A DNA stretch of 64,000 nucleotides. It comes from Chondrus crispus (Eukaryota > Rhodophyta > Florideophyceae > Gigartinales > Gigartinaceae). Both the position numbers and the translations under genes were made by a program. Position 1 is the stretch's first letter. Every line of letters begins with the position of its first letter. The stretch spans positions 124,001 to 188,000 of the forward strand of contig NW_005178978.1 of the NCBI RefSeq assembly GCF_000350225.1, read 5' to 3'. A model generated the notes under the pieces. The model was not told the DNA's origin. It worked only from the letters and a program-made list of their open reading frames with translations, and did no database searches. Of this stretch, positions 11,443-23,100 are shown in pieces.

Positions 11443-11828
11443 CTGTGACGGTTTCGACCAGGTTTTCAACTGGAAGTGGGGCTGCAGTGAAGTTTGGCAT
11501 GGACCTCGGCATTAACAAGACTTCAGCAAGCTTACTGCTCTACAGATGAAAGAAGGTCTTTTGTTACATTTGGCGATGCATACGGTTGTACCGTTAATAT
11601 TAAAGCTTGGTTCAATGAATAGAAACGGTAAGAATGAGATGCTCCTACTCGCATTTTGATGTGATACCGCACGAAAAAAGCTCAATGGAGGGCTGTCATT
11701 AAGGGCAACCATGCCATACCGAATTCGGTAATTTCAAATTGAGATTTCAGAACCTATATTCTGCTATTGACACGTGCCCATGAAAATGTAACTGATTTTC
11801 ACTCAGATGCCCTGCTCGAACTCAGAAA
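11443..11828. other. upstream region of the transposase gene
   Basis: No coding frame is supported here. The segment is AT-richer than its neighbours and lies between the transposase start and the palindrome at 11829. It may hold the transposase promoter, but no clear TATA motif at a fixed distance stood out. Confidence 0.4.
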
Positions 11829-11860
11829 AGGCGGTAGTTTGATATATCAAACTACCGCCT
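11829..11860. repeat. perfect 32 bp palindrome
   Basis: AGGCGGTAGTTTGATA is followed directly by its exact reverse complement with no spacer. It could be a protein-binding site, a cruciform, or the fused ends of a small inverted-repeat element. Confidence 0.95.
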
Positions 11861-11918
11861 ACTGCATATATAGTTCCAGGACCAGATACAACTCTCTGCG
11901 CGCCCCTCGTCCGCAGTC

Positions 11919-12195
11919 CTGACCCACCTCACATCTTCTTTTCTGGCAGTTTCATTTCCGCGAGTTGCGTGTTCGGTTGAAATCTCATGCACAGTAAGTG
12001 ACGCCACTTCTGCCACAATCCTGACCCACCGCGAATCCTCTTTTCTGACAGTTTCATTTCCGCGAGTTGCGTGTTCGGTTGAAATCTCATGCACAGTAAG
12101 TGACGCCACTTCTGCCACAATCCTGACCCACCGCGAATCCTCTTTTCTGACAGTTTCATTTCCGCGAGTTGCGTGTTCGGTTTGAATCTCATGTG
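11919..12195. repeat. 102 bp tandem repeat, ~2.7 copies
   Basis: The anchor GTTCGGTTGAAATCTCATG recurs at 11971, 12073 and 12175 (GTTCGGTTTGAATCTCATG in the third), so the period is 102 bp, or 34 codons. The minus strand therefore stays open through all units (TEHATRGNETVRKEDS), but there is no other sign of a protein. Repeats just outside a CACTA-type transposase gene are reminiscent of subterminal repeats bound by such transposases; this is inference. Confidence 0.9.
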
Positions 12196-12219
12196 GAGAC
12201 ACGAGTGCGCTGCACACGT

Positions 12220-13139
12220 TGGGTAAGTGAGCGCTTTCTCTAGGTAATACCGTTTTGCGATTAGCTACAAAGCTTTAACGTACGTTTGCACATTCTCTAA
12301 CACATTGAAAGTGTCGAAGAACTGTTCTGACCAATCCTCACAGCGTTCCTTGTCTCACTGCAGGTCAACCCGCCCATCGTCTAACTCAGGATCAAGTAAG
12401 CCATCAGTACATGTAATGTGACCGTAACTGACCTCTCCTGTTATGTTTCTTGGCGTTGATTATTGTATTTAACGGAAGGGCAATGAACCACTGCCGCGGT
12501 ATTTCGGTATTTGGACGGGGTAGATGTAGTGTATGTAGCCGTAACAATACTCTTTGGTTGCTACAAATAAATGTGATGTGAACGCCGCTAGAACTGCTAT
12601 CGGTTTCATCCTTCGGGATGGGACCGTTTCTGGACCAGCGGGGTGACATCACCTTTGCAAGAAAGGCACTGGACTAACATTTCATTGACTGAGAGTAGGT
12701 CGCGGCATTACGTCTAGAGCTGCATTGGGGCTGCGAATGGACACATGTTGTAATTGCCCTGGAGCAGCAAAACATAGTCGTCGGTGGCTGCACAGATGCA
12801 GCGGTGATCATCATCTCATCATTACCTCAATGTAACAAAGTTTGGCCCTGCAAGACCTACTCCGTGTGCAGCTCCAGCAAACCATCTACCGCCACGGGCC
12901 AGGTAGAGCCGCTGTGCCATAACTATGCTGCTTTCTAGCCAATGGCGTCATTGGTAAAAAATGTGCAAAATCGCGACATGAAATCAGCAAGCGTTGCTAC
13001 ATTTATGACACATTTTTTGCTGGCCCGGACCAAAATATTTGCGCAAATTTTTTATTGCCTCAGATAGGCTGATTTGACCTTCCTGTGATGTCCAACATTC
13101 CACAGTATTATTTTAGATATTTTAATTGTATGCAGTTAC
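12220..13139. other. no gene recognised
   Basis: Only short broken frames on both strands. No terminal inverted repeat of the neighbouring transposase unit could be picked out by eye, although one end of that element should lie in or near here. Confidence 0.4.
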
Positions 13140-13760
13140 CATTAATTGGATGACACTATATTAGATTTAAGATCTAACACGGGAATCCACTTTATTGGAC
13201 CCGGAAGGGCGGAATATAGCCGTGCTCATTGACCTAACAGTCAATAAAGGTAACGCAAGTTGCCAAAGTTGAATTTCGCCTTGGTCAAAGGATGAATGTC
13301 CGTCGTAATTAAGACATTTCCATGTACGAGAGATTAAGTTACCCTTAAGTGCTCGTGGGTCCCCCATTCTGAATCCTTTTCTTTAACTTCTTATCCTTTA
13401 TTTCAAGGACTTTATTCCACGTTGGTACCACTTTATTGCAATGCAATACGCATTGTGTTGCCTCAAGCTGCAGTCTTTTGGGCAGTTTCTTTACTTGTGA
13501 TTCCGCGGTGTTGGTTCCATTGGATTACAGTTTCGACCGGGCCGGTGTGGACGTTTTGACCATCGAGTCACACGTTGGTGTGGCGCTGCATATGTTACTT
13601 TTGTCCGCCAGAGCTAGTTGTGACGTCTCCGCCGAAGATCTTGTCGAAATGAAAAGACTTATTTAGAGACGTCTCCGCGTCCTTAGTTCCATGCCCTTGT
13701 GTACTGTGACTATTGTAGCAAGCGAGCACGTCTTTCCACTCAATAATCATCAACATGAAC
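13140..13760 (-). repeat. partial copy of the accessory-ORF upstream repeat
   Basis: Same order of blocks as 23150-23800: an AGATCTAA-type block, a GGCGGAATATAG block, CAGTCAATAAAGGTAACGC, CGCCTTGGTC, then a dyad-bearing unit with GACCGGGCCGGTGTGGACG and GTGGCGCTGC. The copy is diverged, and no accessory ORF follows it to the left. Confidence 0.7.
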
Positions 13761-14123
13761 ACTAACCTTCGCGCGTCATTCATTGGTATCTACGAGATAA
13801 CCGGATGCTTAAACGAGTGCCTCTCCCATCCGAGTATTTCATCAACTGGTGCTGCTCTTCGATGTATACGAACTGCTTTACACTTCAATTGTGCGCATCT
13901 GCCAACGATTCCACTAACGTTTTGTGTACTGAGGCCACGTGTGAACGCGGCATCATGCAGAGCTAACACAGGTTCGGAAGGGTTGGGTGTACGGGAGAGC
14001 ACCCAGTGATTACTTGCACCGGGGTCCAGGCGCAGCGTGCGCAATAGAGTAGAGTACAGTAGTCCGAATTAAACCAGAAAACGCAAAAACGACCAAAAGA
14101 GAGATAAGCGAAGCAGTAAGGAA

Positions 14124-14176
14124 GCTAATTTAGAGGCCGTATCAGGTCTGAGACCTGATACGGCTCCTAAATTAGC
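14124..14176. repeat. inverted repeat, 26 bp arms
   Basis: The left arm GCTAATTTAG...CCGTATCAGGTCT faces its complement across a 1-2 base loop, with only a two-base mismatch block in the middle. It lies inside the degenerate LTR and has no counterpart at the same place in the other LTR copies. Confidence 0.9.
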
Positions 14177-14597
14177 GAGAGACTCTCGCGAAGGAGTAGA
14201 TGACAGCAGCGCGGGGGAAGTGGTTGGGATTCTGGAGAGTAGATCGCTCCGTCGGTGTGGACGTACCTGTGCAGAGTAGATGCTATACCAAGAATCCTGA
14301 AAGTGAAGGTAAGGACCCGAGGCGTCGTGCCTATTTACTTTGGGTTTCGGGTTCACTAAATAGTCCCCGTCGCCATAATGGCTTACGCTTACTTATAGTA
14401 ATAACTTGGATAGAACGGGGGTAGCCCCGATGATTCCAGGTAGGGCCCTGCTGGCCCTCACTGTCGCGGACTGAGGGGGAGGTGATTGCGTCCCCCTCAA
14501 GCAGGGCGCGTGCGTTCCGCGGCGCGTTGGTGGATTCGGAATACCACCCGTAAAGGAACCGGTACAGGGTCGAGCGCGTTGCGCAGTAAGCTTTACT

Positions 14598-14694
14598 GGG
14601 CGCCTTCATTCGCTTCCGCCTCTACCTCGTCCCTCTACTATTCCTGAGGAATAGTAGAGGGGCGAGGTAGAGGCGGCAGGTAAAGAAGGCGCCC
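14598..14694. repeat. long hairpin, ~48 bp arms
   Basis: GGGCGCCTTC...CCGCCTCTACCTCG...CTCTACTATTCCT is followed at once by its near-perfect complement. It lies in the stretch that interrupts the degenerate LTR, so it may belong to a separate foldback element. Confidence 0.9.
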
Positions 14695-15236
14695 AGGAGG
14701 GGCGTAGCGGTAGGGACAGGCTTGCACACGTGGTACTGCAGTGGACCGGCGCCACGCGCGGTAGAGGCGGTTGGGAACCATGGACGTAGATAGCTCGCGT
14801 GGTACCGTCGTGTGACGAGGACCGGCGCGGGGCTACGACTCCGAGTTCCAAGACTTAGGAACTAGACCCAAGATTTCGCTGCTCTTTACTTAGGGTCGCA
14901 CGTCGGCAATATACTAGCCGACGTCGGGATGATAATTAATTAAAAATATAATACAAAATTAAGACGGCAGAGTATGCCGAGAAAGCCCTCGGGTTGTGAG
15001 GTATGATAACCAGTACACGTGCGGAGATAGGCACGGTTACACGTGGTGGATGGTACACGGGTACAAGTGGAGAGGATCCGCCCTGGTCCGGGATGTGGCT
15101 ACGTGAACATGTGTCGTGAGTTTAAAGACGCGGCGTATCTATTTTGTATTTACAAAGAGTTTTGCGGTGTTTTCTGTTTCAACTCCTACCTCTGTTACTG
15201 ACTGTCATGAATCCTGCAAACCCCTGAACTGAGTTG

Positions 15237-17625
15237 GCTTGAATTTGGTAATGCAATCTGAAAGAATTTCTTCATATTTTTCAGGATCTTCATGTAGATC
15301 CAAGCATGAGGAATTTATAAGCAGCGAACGCCCCTCAAGCGGCTTCGCATCAAAAGGATTTAGACCAGAAAATTACTACAGCTCTGAAAATGTATTTGAC
15401 ATACCTTTGCTCCCTTCACATTTGCGAGGTCGAAGATATCCTTGACAATCAATGCATCGGATGCAGACTAGAACTGATGGCTCTCGTCAATCTGAACAGA
15501 TATCTTCACTGAATCCAGTGCTTCGTTCAAACACGTCGACCACCTTCACGAAAGATGAACAAAAATCTCTCACGCTCCCACTGATGCCACCAAATCTACC
15601 ACAGACAACCGATAGCTCTGGTTTTACCTCAGGAACGCTGTCCAGTGTTACGTCACAGCTTTCAGATTCTACCCAGAAGCCGGGAGACTTTCTATTCGAT
15701 ACACATGGGATTGTGGTGTGGAGAGACTTAGCGAAAGGGATAGAGGTTCGAGAGCTGTCAGAGTTACTGCAAATCATAGAAGATGACGGGCTTTCTGAGC
15801 AAATAATCAGAGCCTTGGTGATCACAAGAAGGTTGAAAGTACGATTTTTATATGACGTTCTGATGAATTATTTGGGTTGTCGGTCCAAGGTATCTAAGCA
15901 GTTCTCGTTAATGTGTCCAAATGGAGCGTATGGCTGCGAGAGGTGTATCCGCGGAGGGAAACGATTGCTCATAACAGAACTGTGAGCTAAAAATTGTGGT
16001 ATCTCACGAGTTTGGTATAGATACGTGTCAGACAAAGTTGCTGCACCCTGCCGTGAGGGAGACGTACTCGAACAACTGACAGATGGCTACAGGAGAGCAA
16101 AACGGGCTGTAACGGACAGATATCTTGGCACTTTATACGATTTCTATGACGGAGCTCTTTTTCGAAGAAGGTACGGGAAGTTTTTGCGGATCTGGGAAGA
16201 AGAGCGGAAGCTGAATGCATTCTTGATATTCTCGTCAGACGATTTTGAAGAGATTGCAGGACATCGAGATCGTCGGACGGCCTGGCCTCTTGTCTTTACT
16301 ATTTTCCATCTGTATCCAAAATATCGTTTCAAAGCAAGGAATGCCCTTCTTATGGGTTTCGTTCCCGGCACGCAGGATCCTGAGCTCTTTGACACGTTCC
16401 TGGAACCAATTTTGTATGATCTTCCCATGCTGGAGGGAGGCTGTTTCCAAAAATGCGCCGATGGAAAGCGACGTCAACTTCGCCAGATTGTATTTTCGTT
16501 ACCGCAAACTAACCGGCAGTGAGTAAGATCTTGGGATTCGTAGGCCATACATCGTCTTTTCCTTGTCGACATTGCCAAGAAATGCAGACGCATGTACCGG
16601 AAGTAGGCTCACGAGCCTTTGTTCCAACAGGTGGCATAGCAGAAACGTCGAAAGCAATATCTTCTTCACGAAATATGGGTGGCCTTACGTGGCATAATTT
16701 AGAATGCCCCGGACCGAGACTAGACAAAGAGACAAGAGATATATAGGGTCTACTCGAGGCGAATGCCACAGCAACTGAGGATATCATACCTGAAGCAAAG
16801 TAGAAATTGTATCTTCGACTGGCATTTCGAGGCGGCCGATTCTCGGACGTTTGAAGTTCGATTTCGTGTACTCCTTGCCATACGATCTCATGTAGTTTTT
16901 CTCCGGTGTGCGAAACAGTTGCTTCGCTTTTTGTTCGGTTTCCATAACAAGACGACAAATTAATCGACCTACATAAGTTCGGAAACACGAGAAGGATATG
17001 AACTAAGCTCTTGCAGACTGTGCTCTGTGTATTCCGGTTGTTGAGGGTGCGCCTTCGAATATCTTGTGCACATAGCGACCTTCAAGACGGAGGACTTCAA
17101 GAAGTGCGGCATTTTTATGGACCAATTTAATTTTCTGGGCACGGAGTATCGCAAAGGATTTCCAGGCTCTGGGGTATCACTTCCAACATTAATAATTTCA
17201 CCTGCGATCCCTCCCGAGCTCTCGGGGATGTAGAAGTAGTCCGCTAACTTTTGAAGGAAGTGCATGCACTTTTTGCAGCTTGTTTTCATCTGGATGCCAG
17301 CCATGTGTTTTGTTTTACGCCCAATTCTCTTTCCATACTACAACTAGGTGATATATTGTGCGAATGTGGACCACTTCCTAACGTGTGTCAGTTTACTTTT
17401 GAGAGGCTTGTTGGAGATTCCGAGAAATTGATAGGATGTATGGTACAGTACGTCCTGAAGCAAGTTTATTTCACCAAACTCATAAGCTATTCTTCTATAG
17501 TTTGCTCTCTGGAAGAATGACAAATCTGGAAGAACCCACGAAGTACATGGACTGGGAAGATACTGCAATTGATGGACAATATGATTAGGATGATGATATA
17601 AGTGGCAAGGAGAAGAAATTAATGA
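15237..17625 (+). pseudogene. second CACTA/Plavaka-like transposase remnant
   Basis: Three pieces in order on the plus strand. 15452-15985 carries an N-terminal region with GDFLFDTHGIVVWRDLAKG and a Cys pair (YGCERC). 16025-16522, in the same frame after a TGA, carries FSSDDFEEIAGHRDRRTAWP and FLEPILYDLP, the first catalytic block region. 16519-16746, shifted by one base, carries ILGFVGHTSSFPCRHC, the GH...CxxC block. 17251-17520 carries FTPNSLSILQLGDI, ECGP and FTFERLVG, as in the C-terminal all-helical end of such transposases. The order matches the transposase at 7593-11442, but the sequence is clearly different, so it is a second lineage. Many stops and shifts make it inactive. Confidence 0.6.
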
Positions 17626-17639
17626 ACGCAATTCTGGGA

Positions 17640-20600
17640 TCTGGAGTCCCCATAAACAATTTTTCGAAACTACAGTAATTCAAGCTCGTCGCACGTCCAA
17701 GTAATATCCACTGTATGTCCACCGTATGCAATGGGCGTGACTTTAAGAGTATACCCAATGTGTACCTTACTATATAATTCTACTTGGTATTTCTAAGGTA
17801 CACCCAAGGAAGACCCAAAGTTTTCACTGGCAACGCTTTTGCATATCGCGTAAAGTGGGCTTGTCAGTTTTGTACGCCGTACCTCCAAGATGACCGCAAC
17901 AAAAGTGGTCAAATATAGTGGTTTCGCCGACAATGATTGTCAGAAAGTGATGCGAGGTCTTTCTGGTGTCTGGTAGAAAAGATCCCATTCTCCCGCTAAA
18001 ATATGACATGATGACAGAGAAAAAGGGGATACGACCGAAGGTGATACTGAAAAGGCGAGCTGCTGTACCTGGGATACTTTCCGAGGATGGGAATTGTGAG
18101 GTGACTGTTGGAGCAAGTGACCGAGGCGCCGGGTATTTGGTAAAAATGACAGCTGGAGTTCCCGAAATGAGAGCTTGCATAGTGGAGCGTGTGCACCAGA
18201 GGGGATCCCCGCACCTTTCATGGCCTTGGATCGTAGCCATCGGGCTGGTGTGGCGCGGTTTCAGTGCCTTACCGGCTCCTACCGCTGTGCGCTAATGATG
18301 CCGAAGGGGTCAGGCAAGCTTGTGCAGCTGCGTTTCAAGGGCCACTTTGGGTTTCTGGCGACCCACAGGCCCGGAAGCACATTTATCCCTCTGCCTAAAT
18401 GACCATGATGTTATACTGGTTTATGGGGTGACATCCGAGAATATATGTTTGTCCGAGGTGGTTCAATGATCTTATTCTCCGTCGCCCTAGAAACAGACCT
18501 TGTCACTCCATGCAAACGACAATATGGACCAATGTAACCACAGCAGCACACTTTCAAGTGATGTCACCGTACAGAAACACTACGTACGTTGATTCCGAAC
18601 TACGAATATTACACTTTTGCGGTGTGTCGCCCCCTCATTTGCGCTTTTGGCCGTGTTTTACAGCGGTATTGCGCCTGAAGTGGTTTCCAGCACAACGCTG
18701 CTCATAACCCTAAACCCCTCGACGTGTTTACTCTCGCCAGATGGATTGACAGTAACAGCTTTAAATCCAGCTCCCTACCGCATAATACGGTTTGGAGAGA
18801 ATTAGACCCGAAACTTTTCGAAACACAATAAAGTAACTATTATTTTACCTTTAACGAAAAAATTACTTGATAGTAAGATTAGGACAGGTTTACATACAAT
18901 GTGCGAAGCGCAAATAAATACACCAATCGTCGCGTGGTTTTCGGGTAATACAGGTCGAAAACGAAAAATTCACTCTAAGAAAAAGGGAAAACCGAAAAGG
19001 GGAGAAAGAAAGTGGAACAGCAAGCCCAGCTTCAGTGAGGGGGTTCTTGAGCTCTTCATTTGATGAGGCGATTGAGAGCGTCGCGCCACGCTCTAACACG
19101 AACGCACAGGAGGAAAGCCAAGGGGAGGACAACTCCACAGGAGAGAAAACGTCGCTCGATGAGCTTGCTACCAATGATCCAATCGTTGCTTCTAGCATCT
19201 GACGACGTCCAGCTCATGTCTTTCCTTTTGTTTTTTTCCAACCACGAGCATGCCGTCATGGAGGACCCAACTTACGTTCTTTCGCATTCCTTTCATTTTT
19301 GTTCTACAGTTAATGCTTCGATTTTTTATTCATTTACTTTCCCTCCACTTACTTAAAGGAGCGACATGACAAAGGCAAGGAGTTCCCGGCGACGTATTGC
19401 CAACGGTGAGGCGTTTTTCTCCGCGGTTAGCGCGGAATTGTCAAACGCGTGCATCAACGTGCCGCAACCGCGACGACTGTCCCCTTCATTCGGACAAAGT
19501 CGCTCTCGCAAGTACACACCTTTTCCTGATTTCTTTACTTGTCTCTTTATGTGTCCAACACAGTTGTTTTTTTGGTGGACCCCTACCGTATGGGAGGTCC
19601 TCCGCCGGTATCCTGACGTCGTCCCTGTTCCTCACTGCGATGGGGCCTCACAAGGAAAAGAAAATGCAGTGAGGGGCGAACGCACAGGGACACGAGAAGA
19701 TGGGATCGGCTGCTTAGACCCCAAGCCGGAGTGGATGTTCGAAAGAGACATTCTTCGGAGAGAGAGTGCCTAACAAGGCCAAGGACGTGCCTGAGCACTC
19801 CGAAAGAGTGGATGGGAGACATGTGAACCAACTTCCTACAGCATTCAAAGAATTTGTCTTACTTTTATTTTTTTGGTGCGATCATAGCCAGGGAATCGAA
19901 ACAAAAGGGAAAATTGGAGCTACCCTCCGAGAATGCAATGACCGATCTCGAAACCGTCCGCCCAAAAAGTTGCAAGTGTCCAGACGCTCTCCATTTGCTG
20001 TGTCACAGCAACCGCAAATCCCCGATTTTCGCACGACCATGCCATTTACGAGGAACACAAGCGCAGTGAACCTGACCATTAATCTTTCCGCCGTCGAGAC
20101 TCCGACTTCGAGTCGGAAATTGTCAAGAGGAGAAATGTCGGTCGGGCACGCGACAAAAAGGGGCATGACCCCACTGGTAGCGCATTGAGAGGCGGTCAAC
20201 AAACGTTGTGAGACGTACGAACGGACGTGTATGAGGAATCTCAATCGTCTAATCCACCATCTATGGACGTCCATAGGGGGACAGTAATTTGCCGTTTCGG
20301 CGTAATACGAGCCGCATCGCCGGCAATCCTAAAACCGAATCGTCATCAGCGCAGCCAGCGGACATGCCGCTGCTATAATTAGGAAACATTGAGGTCTCCG
20401 ACGATTGTTCGGAAGACGACCAAATTTTATCAAATTCGAACGTTTGTTTCACATCTGCCCCCAGGTTTGCCAACTTAGGTGGCAATTCAACAGTACGGAA
20501 GACGCCTCGATCGAGCCCAGAGGCGACGTCATTGATGTCTCATGACCGATCGTGTCACGAATAAGAGTCTGCGAACGTGAGGGGCGCTGTCAAGGGCTGG

Positions 20601-20990
20601 AAGGGAAAAGCCTAGATCGTCATAACTACAAAAAACGAATGACCCTGGTTTCTGTCCCCACCGGAATTTAATGGACAGAGCTTTCCTAGCGGATCGTCCG
20701 CCGCCAGTTCAGTATTTTCATGAACTGTACAGGCATGTAACGAGTCGCGTTTTACAAACGCCGAGCGAAGGAAGAGAAGGGCGAAAGGGAGAAGATGAAG
20801 AGGAGGAAATATTGACATGGAAAAAGAGAAGGAAAACTGTGAAAGGAAATGAGGAGGATGTTGAAAACAACAGATGGGCATGCAGGACACTTTATTTCAG
20901 AGTTCGTTACGACGCAGCTAATTAAGTGTCACCGATCGGTTCTTGGTATGGACAGGACGTGGGAAGTCCGATCGGAAAGGAGCGGAAAAT
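17640..20990. other. 3.3 kb without a supported gene
   Basis: Only short overlapping frames in all six readings, none with a recognisable motif or consistent codon use. Some stretches near 20700-20900 are purine-rich and give low-complexity Lys/Glu or Phe/Ser frames. No repeat shared with the rest of the window was noticed. Confidence 0.4.
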
Positions 20991-20997
20991 GGAGGGT

Positions 20998-23100
20998 TCA
21001 TTGAGTTGGACCCAGAAGGAATTCACCCTCCGGAAGAGATGTGAGTAGTCGAGCGAGGATCGTGAGGTCCTCCAACGAAGCCTCTTTGATGGCTTCCGTC
21101 GCTACGCCATGAGCCCGCAGGAGGGAAGCGTACGACTCAGAAGTTAGGCAATCCCGTTGGGAATTTTTGGGTGAAGGAGAAGTCGCCTCACGCGACGCGG
21201 GTTTGAGGTCACGTTTTGGGGAGAGGAGAAGAGGGGTTAATTCCCCTCCGCTTTTGGGAAGTGCACGAACGGACAGGCTCTCAGTGACCTCTGGCCGTGG
21301 AGATCTGATCTCCAGCGCGGGCGCCGGGGCGAGAGCGCGTGCAGGGAGAGATGGCGGAGGATGGACAAGCTGGGACCTCAAGCGGATTGACGGCACAGCT
21401 GGTGAGACCGGCTGCACGATGGAGGTTGAAGGAGCCGCGGGTGCTACAGAAGACGTAGCGGGAGTGACGCGAGGACGCAGAGACGAAGGTGGTGATGGCC
21501 TTGTGCAGATATTGGAGACTCGGGGGTCTGTAGGTATAACCAGTTCGGTGACGGGGAGGGGAATTTGATTCCCAAATCGGCGGCTCAGCTGAGCCTCCGC
21601 CGCCGAAAACAGGGACCCTGACCACGGGTTGAACCAGGCAAAGTCGCCTGCTGCACAGTGAGCCTGTCCGGGGGAGAATGATGGGTGTTGGTGCGTGAAG
21701 GAGCGGGAAGAATTTTGACACGGAATCGCGTCCCAGCTCACGCTCTCTATTTTTTCGAGCAGCGAATGGACTTCGCTATCAACATCCGCACCGCCCAGAG
21801 GGACTGTGAAATCGAGCAATCCCATGAGTTCGATGAGTTTGAGAGGCAGAAACCAAAGACGCCAGCATTCATAGGTTTCCCAGAGTAATGTCGCTGCCAC
21901 TTTAACACACCATTCGGTGAGGAATACGACCCAAAGCCCGTGCCGCGGATCGGAAAGATACCTCCCGTAATAAGCGAGCACAGGACCAAGCTCTGCCCAA
22001 AAACCCTGACACACTTCGAACTGTCCCCACCAGGAAGGGATTTTTTGATAACGATTTGTGTAATGGTCTCGCGCAATTTCTCGCGCCTCTAGCATGTGGT
22101 ATGCTACGAAGTAGCCGGTGTCCGAACGGAGACGACGCTCCGCTCGTACAGTATGTTGGAAGAAGGGAAGGTTCTCACGTTTGAGATGACGGAAATTTTC
22201 CGGAATGATGGCTCGCGTCCAGAACATGGCTTCGTTGGTGGCAGTCCGTTGGTTATACCAAAGGCGATTTGCGTCTCTTACGGGATCCCTGGCGGTCCAG
22301 TTGATCATGCTGTCTAAGTAAGATCGCTCTCCTTCCGTACGGTACTGCCAGGTGTCACAAAAATAACTTGCAGGTATGAGACCGTCGGTCAGTGGTAATT
22401 CGAGGCGATCGCAGACAGCAGATATAAACCGCGCGGAGAGTGTATGAAAGCCGTGAGGGGAGGAGCCGCGCAAAATAGAAGGAGGAACCGCAATGCCGGC
22501 TCGCCAATCGTAGGAATGGATGCCCACAAGGGGAAGGTGACCGGGTAATATACCAGCGCCGTTAGCAAATTTATTTTCGATATTAACGCTGTCGAGAACG
22601 CCAAGATCGCAGAACCAAGGAGCAGCCGCCAACAAGAGGGGATGAGCACGCATGGATTTGTCGTGTAGTTCTGCGAGGGAGGCGTAGCGACGAGGAGAAG
22701 GATTAATTTGGGGAGTGGGTTGGAATATCGGTTGGGAAGGGGGATCAGAAGGGGGAAGTCGAGGAATGGAAGGAAACCACGGAAATCTCGAGGTTGGGAA
22801 GGGTGGCCAACTCCAAGGCGCTTGCGGATAACATTCTAGCCCGCGCGCCTCGGCCACACAGAAGGTGTGGAGTTCGTATTGTCTTTGCCCATGGTGACCG
22901 TCGGTCAGGAGAAACCTGAAAAAGAGTCGAGATGGAAAATGCAGCTGGAGATCAAGGAGCGAAGCAGATGTGCAAGGACGCTCAGGAGGGGATATGTAGT
23001 GCAATAATGGGTTGCGCAAGGGGGTGAAGGGAAAAGAAGCTAAGTTGGAATGTGAATACTGTAGTCCGGGATTGGGGGACACACGTGTGAATATTTGCAC
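20998..23100 (-). CDS. accessory ORF family, copy 1
   Basis: Function not recognised. Residues ~140-450 align along their whole length with the product of 42506-44237 and more weakly with the antisense ORF of the chromovirus. Shared landmarks are CDT.....TEGER.YLD, FRHLKR, RRIRSDTGYF.Y.M.EAREI, the Trp-rich RYQ.IPSWW.Q.EV.QGFWAE, YYG.YL.DP.HGLW.VFLTEWC, and a C-terminal block SYASLLRAHGV before LARLL. A Pro/Ser-rich linker (~490-620) separates the core from this end. The true start is unclear: the first in-frame ATG of the homologous context is out of frame, which suggests a small N-terminal frameshift, and the open frame up to 23100 has only non-ATG starts. No zinc finger, RT or protease motif was seen. 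Confidence 0.6.
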   Translation of the reverse strand: MQIFTRVSPNPGLQYSHSNLASFPFTPLRNPLLHYISPPERPCTSASLLDLQLHFPSRLFFRFLLTDGHHGQRQYELHTFCVAEARGLECYPQAPWSWPPFPTSRFPWFPSIPRLPPSDPPSQPIFQPTPQINPSPRRYASLAELHDKSMRAHPLLLAAAPWFCDLGVLDSVNIENKFANGAGILPGHLPLVGIHSYDWRAGIAVPPSILRGSSPHGFHTLSARFISAVCDRLELPLTDGLIPASYFCDTWQYRTEGERSYLDSMINWTARDPVRDANRLWYNQRTATNEAMFWTRAIIPENFRHLKRENLPFFQHTVRAERRLRSDTGYFVAYHMLEAREIARDHYTNRYQKIPSWWGQFEVCQGFWAELGPVLAYYGRYLSDPRHGLWVVFLTEWCVKVAATLLWETYECWRLWFLPLKLIELMGLLDFTVPLGGADVDSEVHSLLEKIESVSWDAIPCQNSSRSFTHQHPSFSPGQAHCAAGDFAWFNPWSGSLFSAAEAQLSRRFGNQIPLPVTELVIPTDPRVSNICTRPSPPSSLRPRVTPATSSVAPAAPSTSIVQPVSPAVPSIRLRSQLVHPPPSLPARALAPAPALEIRSPRPEVTESLSVRALPKSGGELTPLLLSPKRDLKPASREATSPSPKNSQRDCLTSESYASLLRAHGVATEAIKEASLEDLTILARLLTSLPEGEFLLGPTQ

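Larger units (their letters stand above)
13918..15115 (-). repeat. degenerate LTR related to the chromovirus LTR, disrupted
   Basis: Blocks such as CCACGTGTG, GACCCGAGGC, GCCTATTTACTTTGG, TAGTCCCCGTCGCC and GGGGGTAGCCCCGA occur in the same order as in the reverse-oriented LTR at 24286-24907. The left part (13918-~14450) and a right part (~14985-15115) match. About 530 bp between them is unrelated and includes a long hairpin. The outer ends are approximate. Confidence 0.6.

Noticed and set aside
11919-12217. Repetitive protein from the 102 bp repeats
   Set aside because: The frame stays open only because 102 is divisible by three. No start context, and the flanks are not coding-like.
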